This document shows positions 1 through 8,364 of a stretch of DNA of 64,000 nt, in pieces; within the stretch, counting starts at the first letter, position 1, and each line of letters starts with the position of its first letter. The position numbers and the translations under genes are program-made. This stretch comes from Vicinamibacteria bacterium (GTDB lineage Bacteria > Acidobacteriota > Vicinamibacteria > Fen-336), in NCBI GenBank assembly GCA_025994075.1, contig JAMQGV010000021.1:186001-250000 (forward strand), written 5' to 3'. The notes under the pieces are model-generated. The model was given only the letters and a program-made list of their open reading frames with translations, had not been told where the DNA came from and ran no database searches.

Positions 1-1
1 G

Positions 2-253
2 CCGGACCTCGCGCAGCTCGCGGCGATGGACGAAGACGAGTTCCGCCGCCGCTTCCGCCAGAGCCCGGTGCGCCGCGCCAAGCGCCGCGGCCTGCTGCGC
101 AACGTGGCGATCGCGATCGGCAACGCGGGCGACGAGCGCCACCGCGCGGCCCTTCTCGCGCTGTGCGCGGACGACGACCCGGTGGTCCGCGAGCACGCGG
201 AGTGGGCCCGCGAGCGCTTCACGGCCCGGCTCGGCGCGGAGCCGGGCCGCTGA
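2..253 (+). CDS. queG: Epoxyqueuosine reductase QueG, C-terminal end (5' cut by window edge)
   Basis: Only the last 83 or so codons are present; the reading frame is open back to base 2. The residues FRRRFRQSPVRRAKRRGLLR followed by N-x-AIAIGN and a VREHAEWA segment match the C-terminal tail of QueG, the cobalamin and Fe-S dependent enzyme that reduces epoxyqueuosine to queuosine in tRNA anticodons. In that family this tail ends in a HEAT-like repeat, which fits the ALLALCADDDPVVREHAEW stretch. The catalytic and ferredoxin domains lie outside the window, so the call rests on the tail alone. The stop codon sits in a 12-base palindrome shared with the stop of the convergent gene. Confidence 0.75.
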   Translation, partial: PDLAQLAAMDEDEFRRRFRQSPVRRAKRRGLLRNVAIAIGNAGDERHRAALLALCADDDPVVREHAEWARERFTARLGAEPGR

Positions 254-261
254 GCGCTCAG
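250..261. repeat. 12-base palindrome spanning two convergent stop codons
   Basis: CTGAGCGCTCAG is a perfect palindrome. It contains the TGA stop of the plus-strand queG gene and the TCA (TGA on the minus strand) of the facing small membrane protein gene. There are only four bases between the two coding regions. Its stem is too short and lacks a T-run, so a terminator role is not supported. Confidence 0.5.
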
Positions 262-500
262 CGCACGAGCTTCAGCATCCGCAACAGCGCGATCAGCACC
301 GCGGCGCCGGCGACGGCGACGATCCAGCGCGCGATCGCGCCGTAGGCCGCGAAGCCGAGCACGCCGAACAGCCAGGAACCGAGCGAAGAGCCGACGACGC
401 CGATCAGGATGTTGGCGAGCAGGCCGGTCTTCGCCTTCATCAGGATGCCGGCCAGCCAGCCGACGACGGCACCGACGACGAGCGCGATCAGCAGGTCCAT
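258..500 (-). CDS. GlsB/YeaQ/YmgE-type small membrane protein
   Basis: An 80-residue, almost entirely hydrophobic protein with about three predicted membrane segments (residues 2-20, 27-50 and 55-75). The opening MDLLIALVVGAVVGWLAGIL and the LLANILIGVVGSSLGSWLF block are the hallmarks of the GlsB/YeaQ/YmgE family (transglycosylase-associated proteins), small inner-membrane proteins induced by stress in other bacteria whose molecular job is not known. The start ATG overlaps the stop of the upstream lipoprotein gene as TGATG, so the two are almost certainly co-translated. Length is normal for the family. Family assignment is firm; function is not. Confidence 0.85.
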   Translation of the reverse strand: MDLLIALVVGAVVGWLAGILMKAKTGLLANILIGVVGSSLGSWLFGVLGFAAYGAIARWIVAVAGAAVLIALLRMLKLVR

Positions 501-1267
501 CAGTGGAGCCTCAGGTCCTTCTCGAGCGTCACCTTGATCTTCTGGCCCGCCTCGAGCACCACCTGGTCGCCCTTGGTCGCGAGCACGGCGGCGCCGCCGG
601 CGGCACCGCCGGCCAGCACGCCGATCGCGGCTCCCTTCTTGCCGTCGGCGATGGCGCCGATGATGCCGCCCGCGGCCGCGGCCCCGGCCACGACCTTCTT
701 GTCGCGGCCGCTGCTGCTCTCGGCGGTGATGTCGAGTCCGCTGGCCCGCAGCGGCACCTCGCGGCCGTCGACGACGACCGCGTCGAAGCGCAGCGCGAGC
801 CGCGCGCGGCCCTTGACGCGGCCGGCGTCCACCGCGGCGGTGACGACGCCGCGGACGCGGGTGTCCGCCGGCAGCAGCGTGCGCTCGCCCTGCTTCACCG
901 GCTCCACGAGTCGGGCCTCGACGTCGTCGCCCTCGCGGCTCTTGTTCGAAGCCAACGGGGTCTCCAGCGCGAGCAGCAACTCGGTGCCTTCGGCGATCAC
1001 CAGCGGCGGGCGCGGCGTGGCCGTCGGCTTCGCGGGCGCCGCTGCCGGAGCGGCCGGGGCGGGCGCCGTCGTCGCAGGAGGGGCCGCGGGAGCCGTGGCC
1101 GCCGGCGTCGTCGCCGGCGCGGCTTCGGCCGGCGCAGCCGAGGCAGGCGTCGCCGTCGCGGGCGGAGCCGCCTGCGGGGCCGGGGCGGGGGCTTCGCTGC
1201 GCTGACAGCCCGAGACGAGCGCCGCGCCGAGCAGGACCAGCCCGGCGACGGTGAATGAACGCTTCAT
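500..1267 (-). CDS. Lipoprotein with Ala/Pro/Thr-rich linker and glycine-zipper-like tail
   Basis: A 255-residue protein with a lipoprotein signal peptide: positive start MKRSF, hydrophobic core and a lipobox ending SGC at about residue 21. Residues 25-88 are an Ala/Pro/Thr-rich low-complexity linker that probably spans cell wall or periplasm. Residues 90-180 form a beta-rich domain (VIAEGTELLLALETPLAS, then a VRGVVTAAVDAGRVKGRARL stretch). This resembles periplasmic domains that follow the pattern of requiring a value for ligand or wall binding, but I cannot name the family. Residues 190-235 are a Gly/Ala-rich zipper-like segment. A strong ribosome site (GGAGGT, six bases upstream) fixes the start. 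It is first in a two-gene unit with the GlsB-like protein. Envelope stress function is inference. Confidence 0.75.
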   Translation of the reverse strand: MKRSFTVAGLVLLGAALVSGCQRSEAPAPAPQAAPPATATPASAAPAEAAPATTPAATAPAAPPATTAPAPAAPAAAPAKPTATPRPPLVIAEGTELLLALETPLASNKSREGDDVEARLVEPVKQGERTLLPADTRVRGVVTAAVDAGRVKGRARLALRFDAVVVDGREVPLRASGLDITAESSSGRDKKVVAGAAAAGGIIGAIADGKKGAAIGVLAGGAAGGAAVLATKGDQVVLEAGQKIKVTLEKDLRLH

Positions 1268-1358
1268 CTTCGACCTCCTTCCAGAGCCTACGCCGCACGG
1301 GGGGCGCGGGCCGTGAGCGACGTCACGATCACGCCCTCGACGAGGGCTCCTTCGGCAT

Positions 1359-1877
1359 TCAGCCCGGGCGGCGCTTGAGCGGGCCGTCGGCCTCGGAGAA
1401 CGGCGACGCGACGCCGAGCGCGGCGGCGACCGCCTCGTAGGCCGTGCGCTCGAAGCCCTCGACCACGCGGGCCACCCGGCCGCCCCGCTCGACGAGCAGC
1501 AGGGTCGGGACCGTGCGCAGGCCGATCGCGTCGGCCAGCGGGTACGGGTCGGGCTCGAACAGCGGCGGCGCGGCCAGGGCCAGTGCGTCGGCGAAGGCCC
1601 GCGCGCCCGCTTCGTCTTCCTGCACGACCAGCGCGACCCGCGCCGGCGCCGCAGCGCGGAGCCGCTCGACGAACGGCAGCGCCAGCCGCGAGGTGGCGCA
1701 CTCGGAGTGGCCGATGGCGACGAGGGCCGGGCCGTCGCTCCAGCGCGCCGCGAGCGGCTCGGGTCCCGCACCGAGGCGCGGCAACACGAACTCCGGCATC
1801 GCTTCGCCCGCCGCGATCAGCGGCCGGCGCGGGGCCGGGGCCGCGGGCGGCGGATCGTCGCCGAACAGCAGGTCCAC
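1359..1877 (-). CDS. Thioredoxin-fold protein, third gene of the mqnD operon
   Basis: A 172-residue protein with a GTG start two bases after the mqnD stop. The pattern of a beta strand (GPALVAIGHSECATSRLALP), a downstream LRTVPTLLLVERGGRVARVV block with the cis-Pro motif VPT, and a final helix is that of the thioredoxin fold. The usual CxxC is replaced by one cysteine (HSECATS), so disulfide exchange by the classic two-cysteine route is unlikely; a peroxiredoxin-like or structural role is possible. The first 30 residues (GDDPPPAAPAPRRPL) are a disordered leader. No signal peptide is seen, so it should be cytoplasmic. Its link to menaquinone synthesis is by position only. Confidence 0.7.
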   Translation of the reverse strand: MDLLFGDDPPPAAPAPRRPLIAAGEAMPEFVLPRLGAGPEPLAARWSDGPALVAIGHSECATSRLALPFVERLRAAAPARVALVVQEDEAGARAFADALALAAPPLFEPDPYPLADAIGLRTVPTLLLVERGGRVARVVEGFERTAYEAVAAALGVASPFSEADGPLKRRPG

Positions 1878-1879
1878 GC

Positions 1880-2710
1880 CTACGCGTCCACGAAGTCGAC
1901 GACCACGCGCTTGCCGATCACGCCGGCCTCGTGGCCGCGGTCGAGGAAGAGCTGGACCGCCTTGCGGCCGCGCTCTCCGCAGTCGAGCGTCATCTCGTTG
2001 ACCCACATGCCGACGAAGCGGTCGGCGACCTGGGTCTGCATGCCGCGGGCGAAGCTCATCGCGTACTCGAGCGCCTGCGGGCGGTGCTCGAGCGAGTAGC
2101 GCACCGTCTCGCGGACGAGCTTCGTCAGCGCCTTCATCCGCGCCTCGCCCAGGTCGCGGCGCACGGCGTTGCCGCCGAGCGGCAGCGGCAGGCCGGTCTC
2201 GTCCTTCCACCACGCGCCGAGGTCGAGCGCCTTGTGGAGGCCGGACGCGCCGAACGTGAGCTGGCCCTCGTGGATGATCAGGCCGGCTTCGGCGCGGCCC
2301 GCCGCGACCTCCTCGAGGATCTGGTCGAACGGCATCACCCGCGTGCGCACGCCGGGCGCCCACAGCTTCAGCGCGAGGAAGGCGGAGGTCAGCGTGCCGG
2401 GCACCACGATTTCCAGCTTCTTCAGGTCCTCGGGCGCGGTCGCGCCGCGGGTCACGACCAGCGGCCCGTAGCCGTCGCCGATCGAGCCGCCGCACGGCAT
2501 CAGCGCGTAACGCTCCGCGACGCCAGGGTAGGCGTGGAACGAGATCGCGGTGACCTCGTGGCGCCCCTCGGAGGCGTAGCGGTTCAGCGTCTCGATGTCG
2601 GTCAGCACGTGATCGACCTGGAACTCGCCGGAGTCGACGTGGCCCTTCGCGAGGCCGTAGAACATGAACGCGTCGTCGGAGTCCGGGCTGTGGGCGAGGG
2701 AGATCTTCAA
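1880..2710 (-). CDS. mqnD: 1,4-dihydroxy-6-naphthoate synthase (futalosine menaquinone pathway)
   Basis: A 276-residue protein of the MqnA/MqnD periplasmic-binding-like fold. The opening MKISLAHSPDSDDAFMFYGL and the later TAISFHAYP, PCGGSIGDGYGPLVV and EGQLTFGASGL blocks are those of MqnD, which converts cyclic dehypoxanthine futalosine to 1,4-dihydroxy-6-naphthoate. This is the step of the futalosine route that commits to the naphthoquinone ring. The length is normal. The start overlaps the stop of the upstream P-loop gene as ATGA. Its presence says the organism makes menaquinone by the futalosine route, which fits the menaquinol-using Nar, Nrf and Act enzymes encoded later in the window. 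Confidence 0.92.
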   Translation of the reverse strand: MKISLAHSPDSDDAFMFYGLAKGHVDSGEFQVDHVLTDIETLNRYASEGRHEVTAISFHAYPGVAERYALMPCGGSIGDGYGPLVVTRGATAPEDLKKLEIVVPGTLTSAFLALKLWAPGVRTRVMPFDQILEEVAAGRAEAGLIIHEGQLTFGASGLHKALDLGAWWKDETGLPLPLGGNAVRRDLGEARMKALTKLVRETVRYSLEHRPQALEYAMSFARGMQTQVADRFVGMWVNEMTLDCGERGRKAVQLFLDRGHEAGVIGKRVVVDFVDA

Positions 2711-3342
2711 GCGGCTTCCACCTTCAGGCGCGCGGCGAGCTCGGGGGCCCAGTCCGCGAGGGGTTCAGTGACGTCGGCGACACGCACGTCGTCGCGTCCG
2801 CGCCAGGCGCGGAGCTGCGCCAGCACCTCCGGCGCGGGCCCGCGGGATTCGGCCCGCGGGCGATTGACGACGACGAGGTCGGCGGAGCGCACCAGCGGCT
2901 CCGACGTGTCCTTCCAGCGCGAGGGTTGCAGGAACGGGTGGGCGACGAAGAGCGCGAGCGCAGGGCGCTCGTGGAGGGCGATGCTCGAGCCCTCGAGCAC
3001 GGCGAGCGCGTCGCCGGCCGCGGCGCGCACCGCGTCCCACGCGCGGGCGACGGCCCCGCGCTTCGCGATCGCCCACAGGACGCGGGAGGCGCCCGCGGCC
3101 CCGAGCCGGGCCGTGTCGGTGCCGGCTTCGTCGAGCACGCGGGGATCGGTGATCAGGCGGTAGGGCACGTCGATCCCGCACACGACGCAGTCGGTGCCGC
3201 GGGGACAGCGCTCGAACTCGTCGTCCGTGGTCGTGAACTTGATGGCCAGCGCGCGGCCGGGCGGGAGGGCGCGCAGGAGCGTCTCCGCCAGGGCGGTCTT
3301 CCCCGCCCGGCTGCACGCCCCGGATACCGCCAGCGCCTTCAC
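2707..3342 (-). CDS. P-loop NTPase of the MobB-like type upstream of mqnD
   Basis: A 211-residue protein that opens with a beta strand and P-loop (LAVSGACSRAGKTALAETLL). The loop reads GACSRAGKT, a degenerate Walker A with the terminal GKT kept. A cysteine cluster follows (ERCPRGTDCVVCGI, about residues 45-60), which could bind metal. The ALFVAHPFL and ADLVVVNRPR strands fit a SIMIBI-class nucleotide-binding fold, as in MobB. I chose the GTG at 3342 because GGGAG lies eight bases upstream; a GTG at 3366 in the same frame has no ribosome site. It overlaps mqnD by four bases. Function unknown; a maturation or delivery GTPase is one possibility. Confidence 0.65.
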   Translation of the reverse strand: MKALAVSGACSRAGKTALAETLLRALPPGRALAIKFTTTDDEFERCPRGTDCVVCGIDVPYRLITDPRVLDEAGTDTARLGAAGASRVLWAIAKRGAVARAWDAVRAAAGDALAVLEGSSIALHERPALALFVAHPFLQPSRWKDTSEPLVRSADLVVVNRPRAESRGPAPEVLAQLRAWRGRDDVRVADVTEPLADWAPELAARLKVEAA

Positions 3343-3402
3343 GGGAATCTCTCCCGACTCCGCCACCCGCCCATTCCCGTCGATGCTACCAGCCGGAACC
3401 GA

Positions 3403-3431
3403 GGAACAGCCGGTTCAAGGTTCCGTATAGT
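3403..3431 (+). promoter_or_regulatory. Candidate sigma-70-type promoter for the ABC exporter operon
   Basis: TATAGT at 3426-3431 (five of six matches to the -10 consensus) lies 17 bases after GGAACA at 3403-3408 (three of six matches to -35). The gap between the divergent genes is short, and the predicted leader of about 35 bases includes a GGAG ribosome site before the GTG start at 3473. Pattern only, unproven. Confidence 0.4.
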
Positions 3432-3472
3432 CCTGTGGACCGCTGACCTCTACCGACGAACGGAGTCGCCCC

Positions 3473-4414
3473 GTGAACGACATCGCGATCCGGCTGCAGG
3501 GCGTGCGCAAGGCCTTCGAAGGCCACGTGGCCGTCCACGAGCTGAGCCTCGACGTGCCGAAGGGCTGCGTGTTCGGCCTGCTCGGCCCCAACGGCGCCGG
3601 CAAGACGACCACGCTGCGCATGGTGATGGACATCATCGGGCCCGACGCGGGCACGATCGACATCCTCGGCCGCCCTGCCGACCGCTCGGCCCGCGACCGC
3701 ATCGGCTACATGCCCGAGGAGCGCGGCCTGTACGCGCGGATGCAGGTCGGCGAACAGCTCCTCTACCTGGCCGAGCTCAAGGGCTGCGCGCGGGCCGACG
3801 CCCAGAAGCGGCTGAGCCCGTGGCTCGAGCGGCTGGGGCTCGGCGAGTGGGAGAAGCGCAAGCTGAACGAACTGTCGAAGGGCATGCAGCAGAAGACCCA
3901 GTTCGTGGCCACCGTGCTGCACGACCCGGAGATCCTGATCCTCGACGAGCCGATGAGCGGGCTCGACCCGGTCGGCATGAACCTGATGAAGGACGTGCTG
4001 GTGGAGATGTCGCGCGCCGGCAAGACGCTGATCCTCTCCTCGCACCAGATGGAGACGGTCGAGAAGATGTGCGACCGGGTCGCGCTGATCCACCGCGGCC
4101 GCAAGGTGCTCGACGGCACCGTTGCCGAGGTCAAGAAACAGCACGGCCAGAACGCGGTGGTGATGGCGTTCGAGGGCGACGGGCGCTTCCTCGAGACGCA
4201 GCCCGGGGTCGCCTCGGTGAACCACTTCAACAACTACGTCGAGCTGCGGCTGGGGCCCGGGGCCGACCCGCAGGCGCTGCTGAAGGCAGCGGCCGAGAAG
4301 CTGCGGCTGTCGCGCTTCGAACTGGTCGAGCCGAGCCTGCACGACATCTTCGTGGAGAAGGTCACCGCCGCCGGCGAGACGCTGCCCGGCGAAGCCGCCG
4401 GGGGGAAGGTCTAG
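3473..4414 (+). CDS. ABC exporter ATP-binding protein
   Basis: A 313-residue ATPase. Walker A GPNGAGKT is at residues 38-45, the signature LSKGMQQK at 134-141 and Walker B ILILDEP at 154-160, followed by the SGLDP D-loop region and the switch histidine in SSHQME. Residues after about 235 form the small C-terminal domain (DUF4162-like) common in ATPases paired with NatB/YhaP-type permeases. The start is GTG with GGAG upstream. The permease gene begins two bases after its stop. Such pairs export sodium, drugs or peptides in other bacteria; the substrate here cannot be told. Confidence 0.9.
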   Translation: MNDIAIRLQGVRKAFEGHVAVHELSLDVPKGCVFGLLGPNGAGKTTTLRMVMDIIGPDAGTIDILGRPADRSARDRIGYMPEERGLYARMQVGEQLLYLAELKGCARADAQKRLSPWLERLGLGEWEKRKLNELSKGMQQKTQFVATVLHDPEILILDEPMSGLDPVGMNLMKDVLVEMSRAGKTLILSSHQMETVEKMCDRVALIHRGRKVLDGTVAEVKKQHGQNAVVMAFEGDGRFLETQPGVASVNHFNNYVELRLGPGADPQALLKAAAEKLRLSRFELVEPSLHDIFVEKVTAAGETLPGEAAGGKV

Positions 4415-4416
4415 CC

Positions 4417-5646
4417 ATGCGCGTGCTGAGCGTCGTCCGCCGCGAGTTCCTGGAGCGGGTGCGGACCAAGGCCTTCCTGATCGGCACCGTGCTGGGGCCG
4501 CTCCTGCTCGCGGCGCTGACCATCGTGCCGGGGCTGCTGATGTCGAGGGCGGGCAAGCCGCTGAAGGTGGCCGTGCTGGACGAGGACGGCAGCCTTTCCG
4601 GACCGGTGCGAACGGCGCTGTCGGCCGCGAAGGTCGCGGGCAACCCGCGCTTCCAGGTGCACGACGTGCCCGGCGATCGCAAGGCGCTCGACGAGGCGGT
4701 GCTCGACGGGCGGATCGACGGCTACCTGCGGCTGCCGCAGGGCGCGCTCGACGCCGCGCAGGTGGAGTACCACGCGAAGAACGTGTCCAACCTGCCCGAC
4801 CAGCGGATCATGGACAACGCGGTCGAGCAGGCCTTCGTCAAGCTGCGCCTCGCCCGCGAGGGCCTGGCCGCCGACAAGCTCGACGCGGTGACGAAGCGGC
4901 TGGACCTGAAGACGCTGCAGGTGACCCAGGCCGGCTCGCGCGAGGACAAGGGCGCCGGCTTCATCGTCAGCGTGGTCATGCTGATGATCCTCTACACGTC
5001 GATGCTGATGTGGGGCCAGGCCGTGATGTCCTCGGTGATCGAGGAGAAGGGCAACCGGGTGCTCGAGGTGATGGTCTCCTCGATCAGCCCCAGCGAGCTG
5101 TTCGCGGGCAAGATCCTCGGCGTCGGGGCGGCCAGCCTCGCCCAGTTCCTGGTCTGGACGCTGGCCGGCATGGGTGCCAGCCTCTACGCGGGCGCCGCGG
5201 CGGGCGGGCTCAACCTGCCGAGCCTGGGGCCCCTGGTGTGGGGCTCGTTCGTCGTGTTCTTCCTGCTCGGCTACTTCTACTACTCCGCGATGTACGCGGC
5301 GGTCGGCGCCTGCGTCAACACGCTGCAGGAGGCGCAGAACCTGATGTTCCCGGTGATGCTGCCGATCATCGCGGCGATGGTCAGCTTCCCCATCGTGCTG
5401 CGCGACCCGGACGGCACGCTGTCCGTCGTGCTGTCGCTGATCCCGCCGCTGGCGCCGCTGCTGATGTTCCTGCGCATCGCCACGGTGCCGACCCCGGCGT
5501 GGCAGATCGCGCTCTCGATCGTGCTGCTGCTGCTGGCGATCGGCGCCGTCAACTGGATCGCGGCCCGGATCTACCGGGTCGGCATCCTGATGTACGGCAA
5601 GCGCCCGACCTTCCCCGAGATGATGCGCTGGGTGCGCCACCGCTGA
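4417..5646 (+). CDS. ABC-2 family permease (NatB/YhaP type)
   Basis: A 409-residue membrane protein with an N-terminal membrane helix (about residues 20-42) and a large extracytoplasmic domain (about 45-175). Five or so C-terminal helices follow from residue 180 onward, the typical layout of ABC-2 permeases of the NatB/YhaP group. The motif SSVIEEKGNRVLEVMVSSIS is highly characteristic: it is the cytoplasmic coupling region that meets the ATPase. It follows the ATPase gene directly and ends at the conserved basic tail. Together they form a two-gene exporter; the substrate is unknown. Confidence 0.9.
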   Translation: MRVLSVVRREFLERVRTKAFLIGTVLGPLLLAALTIVPGLLMSRAGKPLKVAVLDEDGSLSGPVRTALSAAKVAGNPRFQVHDVPGDRKALDEAVLDGRIDGYLRLPQGALDAAQVEYHAKNVSNLPDQRIMDNAVEQAFVKLRLAREGLAADKLDAVTKRLDLKTLQVTQAGSREDKGAGFIVSVVMLMILYTSMLMWGQAVMSSVIEEKGNRVLEVMVSSISPSELFAGKILGVGAASLAQFLVWTLAGMGASLYAGAAAGGLNLPSLGPLVWGSFVVFFLLGYFYYSAMYAAVGACVNTLQEAQNLMFPVMLPIIAAMVSFPIVLRDPDGTLSVVLSLIPPLAPLLMFLRIATVPTPAWQIALSIVLLLLAIGAVNWIAARIYRVGILMYGKRPTFPEMMRWVRHR

Positions 5647-5704
5647 GCGGGCCGCGCTAACCTTCGGGTGCGCCGCGCGGGCGGCGCCCCCCGGAGGAAC
5701 GCCG

Positions 5705-7741
5705 ATGAACTGCCGAAACCTGGCGGCCGCGCTGCTGCTCGCCTGTCTCCCTGCCGCCGCGGAAGACGCGGCGGTCGCCCAGCGCTACGGCGCCTGGGGC
5801 GTCGACCTCGCGGGCATGGACCGCTCGGTGAAGCCGGGCGACGACTTCTTCCGCTTCGTCAACGGCGCCTGGGCCGACCGGACGACGATCCCGGCCGACA
5901 AGACGACCTACGGCGCGTTCAACATGCTGCGCGACGTCTCCGAGGCGCGGGTGCGGGCGATCCTCGACGGCTGGGCAGCGGACCGCTCGCTGAAGCCGGG
6001 CTCGGACGAGCACAAGGTCGCGGCGCTCTACCGCAGCTTCCTCGACGAAGCCGCCGCCGAAAAGGCGGACGCGGCCCCGCTGCAGCCGGTGCTGGAGGCG
6101 ATCCGCGCCGCGAAGGACCACGCGGACGCCGCGCGGCTGATGGCGCGCGGCCTCTCGGGCTTCGGCGCCTCGCTGGTCGGCCCCGCCATCTTCGAGGACC
6201 AGAAGGACCCCGAGGTCTACGCCCTGTACCTGTCGCAGTCGGGCCTCGGCCTCGCCGACCGCGAGTTCTACCTGCGCGACAACTTCGCCCCCCAGAAGCA
6301 GCGCTACCAGGAGTACGTGGCGCAGATGCTGGGCCTCGCCGGCTGGGCGGGCGCGCCGGCCGCTGCGGCCACGGTCGTCGCCTTCGAGACGCAGGTGGCG
6401 GAGGCGCACTGGACGCGGGCCGAGAGCCGCGACCGCGACAAGACGTACAACCCGACCACCATCGCCGCGCTGGAGAAGGACGCCCCAGGGCTGCCCTGGA
6501 CCGCATGGTTCGACGAGGCCGGCCTCGGCCAGGTGGCCAAGGTGATCGTGCGGCAGAACACGGCGCTGCCGAAGCTCTCCGCGCTGTTCGCCGCGACGCC
6601 GCTGCCCACGCTGCAGGCCTGGCTCGCCTTCCACGCCGCGGACGACGCCGCGCCGCTGCTCAGCAGGCGCTTCGTGGACGCGCAGTGGGAGTTCCGCTCG
6701 AAGTTCCTGAACGGCGTCCAGGAGCAGCGGCCGCGCTGGGAGCGCGCGGTCGACGCCGCCGAGGGGGCGATGGGCGAGGCGATCGGCCGCCGCTACGTCG
6801 CGCTGCACTTCCCGGCCGCCTCCAAGCAGAAGATGGAGAAGCTGGTCGCCGACCTGCGGCTGGCGATGGAGAAGCGCATCCTTGGCCTCGCCTGGATGCA
6901 GCCGGCGACCAAGCAGGCGGCGCTGCAGAAGCTCGCGAAGTTCGGGGTCAAGATCGGCTACCCGGAGAAGTGGCGCGACTACTCGGCGCTCGAGGTGAAG
7001 GAGGGCGACCTGGTCGGCAATGCGCTGCGCTCCGCCCGCTTCGAGTGGGACTACCGCCGCGGCCGCATCGGGCAGAAGTCGGACGACCTCGAGTGGGGCA
7101 TGACGCCGCAGACGGTGAACGCCTACTACTCGCCGACCAAGAACGAGATCGTGTTCCCGGCGGCGATCCTGCAGCCGCCGTTCTTCGACCCGGAAGCCGA
7201 CGACGCGGTCAACTACGGCGCGATCGGCGGGGTGATCGGCCACGAGATCACCCACGGCTTCGACGACCAGGGCCGCAAGTCCGACGGCGACGGCGCGCTG
7301 CGCGACTGGTGGCTGGCGGCGGACGCCGCGGCGTTCGACGCCGAAGCGGCGAAGCTCGGCGCCCAGTACGAGCAGTACGAGTTCGCCAACCTGCCCGGGC
7401 TGCACATCAACCCGCGGCTGACGATGGGCGAGAACATCGGCGACCTCGGCGGCATCCTGCTCGGCCTCGAGGGCTACCGGCTCTCGCGCGGCGGGCAGCC
7501 GGCGCCGGTCAAGGACGGCTTCACGGGCGAGCAGCGGGTGTTCCTCGGCTGGGCCCAGGTCTGGCGCACGCTGTTCCGCGACGACGCGCTGCGCCAGTAC
7601 CTGATGACCAACTCGCACTCGCCGGGCATGATCCGCGCCTTCGCCCCGCTGCGGAACGTCGACGCCTGGTACGAGGCGTTCGACGTGAAGCCGGGCGACC
7701 GCCACTACCTCGCCCCGGAGGCCCGCGTCCGCATCTGGTGA
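5705..7741 (+). CDS. M13-family zinc metallopeptidase (neprilysin/PepO-like)
   Basis: A 678-residue secreted peptidase with a signal peptide (MNCRNLAAALLLACLPAAA). The zinc site HEITH is at residues 513-517 and the third ligand is Glu576 in ENIGD at 576-580, the diagnostic pair of the M13 family. The N-terminal motif KPGDDFFRFVNGAW and the substrate-binding NAYYSPTKNEIVFPAAILQP block agree. The C-terminus RVRIW replaces the CxVW end of eukaryotic members, as is usual for bacterial ones. A clear GGAGGAA site precedes the ATG. It should degrade peptides in the periplasm or outside the cell. It stands alone between the ABC exporter and the next gene. Confidence 0.93.
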   Translation: MNCRNLAAALLLACLPAAAEDAAVAQRYGAWGVDLAGMDRSVKPGDDFFRFVNGAWADRTTIPADKTTYGAFNMLRDVSEARVRAILDGWAADRSLKPGSDEHKVAALYRSFLDEAAAEKADAAPLQPVLEAIRAAKDHADAARLMARGLSGFGASLVGPAIFEDQKDPEVYALYLSQSGLGLADREFYLRDNFAPQKQRYQEYVAQMLGLAGWAGAPAAAATVVAFETQVAEAHWTRAESRDRDKTYNPTTIAALEKDAPGLPWTAWFDEAGLGQVAKVIVRQNTALPKLSALFAATPLPTLQAWLAFHAADDAAPLLSRRFVDAQWEFRSKFLNGVQEQRPRWERAVDAAEGAMGEAIGRRYVALHFPAASKQKMEKLVADLRLAMEKRILGLAWMQPATKQAALQKLAKFGVKIGYPEKWRDYSALEVKEGDLVGNALRSARFEWDYRRGRIGQKSDDLEWGMTPQTVNAYYSPTKNEIVFPAAILQPPFFDPEADDAVNYGAIGGVIGHEITHGFDDQGRKSDGDGALRDWWLAADAAAFDAEAAKLGAQYEQYEFANLPGLHINPRLTMGENIGDLGGILLGLEGYRLSRGGQPAPVKDGFTGEQRVFLGWAQVWRTLFRDDALRQYLMTNSHSPGMIRAFAPLRNVDAWYEAFDVKPGDRHYLAPEARVRIW

Positions 7742-7754
7742 AAAGGCGCGGCGA

Positions 7755-7767
7755 CGGGCTTCGCCCG
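7755..7767 (+). terminator. Short stem-loop after the M13 peptidase gene
   Basis: CGGGC-TTC-GCCCG forms a five-base-pair hairpin 13 bases after the stop codon. There is no T-run after it, so it is at best a weak or factor-assisted terminator. A TAGACT box (7789-7794) follows and could be the -10 of the next gene, with no good -35. Confidence 0.25.
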
Positions 7768-7826
7768 GCGCAGAACCCGACGGTCTGCTAGACTGGAGTT
7801 CCCTCAACAACCCGGCGAAGGGAGCG

Positions 7827-8354
7827 ATGGCCCAGAAGAGCAAGCTGGTCCAGACCGACAAGTTCGTTACCCACGCCCGTTGTCCGAGTTGCCGGGACAA
7901 CGTCGAGGTGGGCGGCCGTTACGCCCACGGCGACCAGATGCAGTGCAGCAACTGCCATGCGGGCCTGAAGGTCGTCCGCCAGGGCAACACGGTGCGGCTG
8001 CTGATCGCCGACCTGGCGCCGCTGCGCGAGGAGCTGAAGGCGCTCAACAAGCGGATCTTCGACGTCGACCGCGAGCTGGCGCGGGCCCGGGCGAGCTGGG
8101 GCATCGGCATCAACGGCCTCGGCGTCGGCGTCGTCTACATACTGGTCAAGGTGGCGCTCGAGGAGCAGGCGATCGACCGCACGATGATCGCCGTTGCGGT
8201 CGCGATCTCGGTGGTCGTCGGCCTCGTGCTCGAAGGCGCCAACTACCTGTTCCTGGCCAAGCACCGGCAGATGAGCGACCTGTCGGAGGAGATCGCGTCG
8301 CTGCGCGCCGAGGCGAAGGCGCTGCAGCAGAAGATCAAGGAGTCCTCGCGCTAG
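7827..8354 (+). CDS. Zinc-ribbon, coiled-coil membrane protein of unknown function
   Basis: A 175-residue protein I cannot assign to a named family. Residues 18-42 hold two CxxC knuckles (CPSC and CSNC), a zinc-ribbon pattern. A helical stretch with heptad-like repeats follows (LREELKALNKRIFDVDREL). Two hydrophobic segments, IGINGLGVGVVYILVKVAL and MIAVAVAISVVVGLVLEG, are likely membrane helices. The tail (MSDLSEEIASLRAEAKALQQ) is another coiled coil. The domains face the cytoplasm at both ends. GAAGGGAG precedes the ATG. It converges with the DUF4388 gene, ten bases apart. Confidence 0.65.
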   Translation: MAQKSKLVQTDKFVTHARCPSCRDNVEVGGRYAHGDQMQCSNCHAGLKVVRQGNTVRLLIADLAPLREELKALNKRIFDVDRELARARASWGIGINGLGVGVVYILVKVALEEQAIDRTMIAVAVAISVVVGLVLEGANYLFLAKHRQMSDLSEEIASLRAEAKALQQKIKESSR

Positions 8355-8364
8355 CGGGGCCCGC

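Noticed and set aside
1000..1190. Ala/Pro/Thr repeat in the lipoprotein gene as a tandem repeat or recombination site
   Set aside because: The codons vary and the repeat is at the protein level only; it is an ordinary flexible linker.
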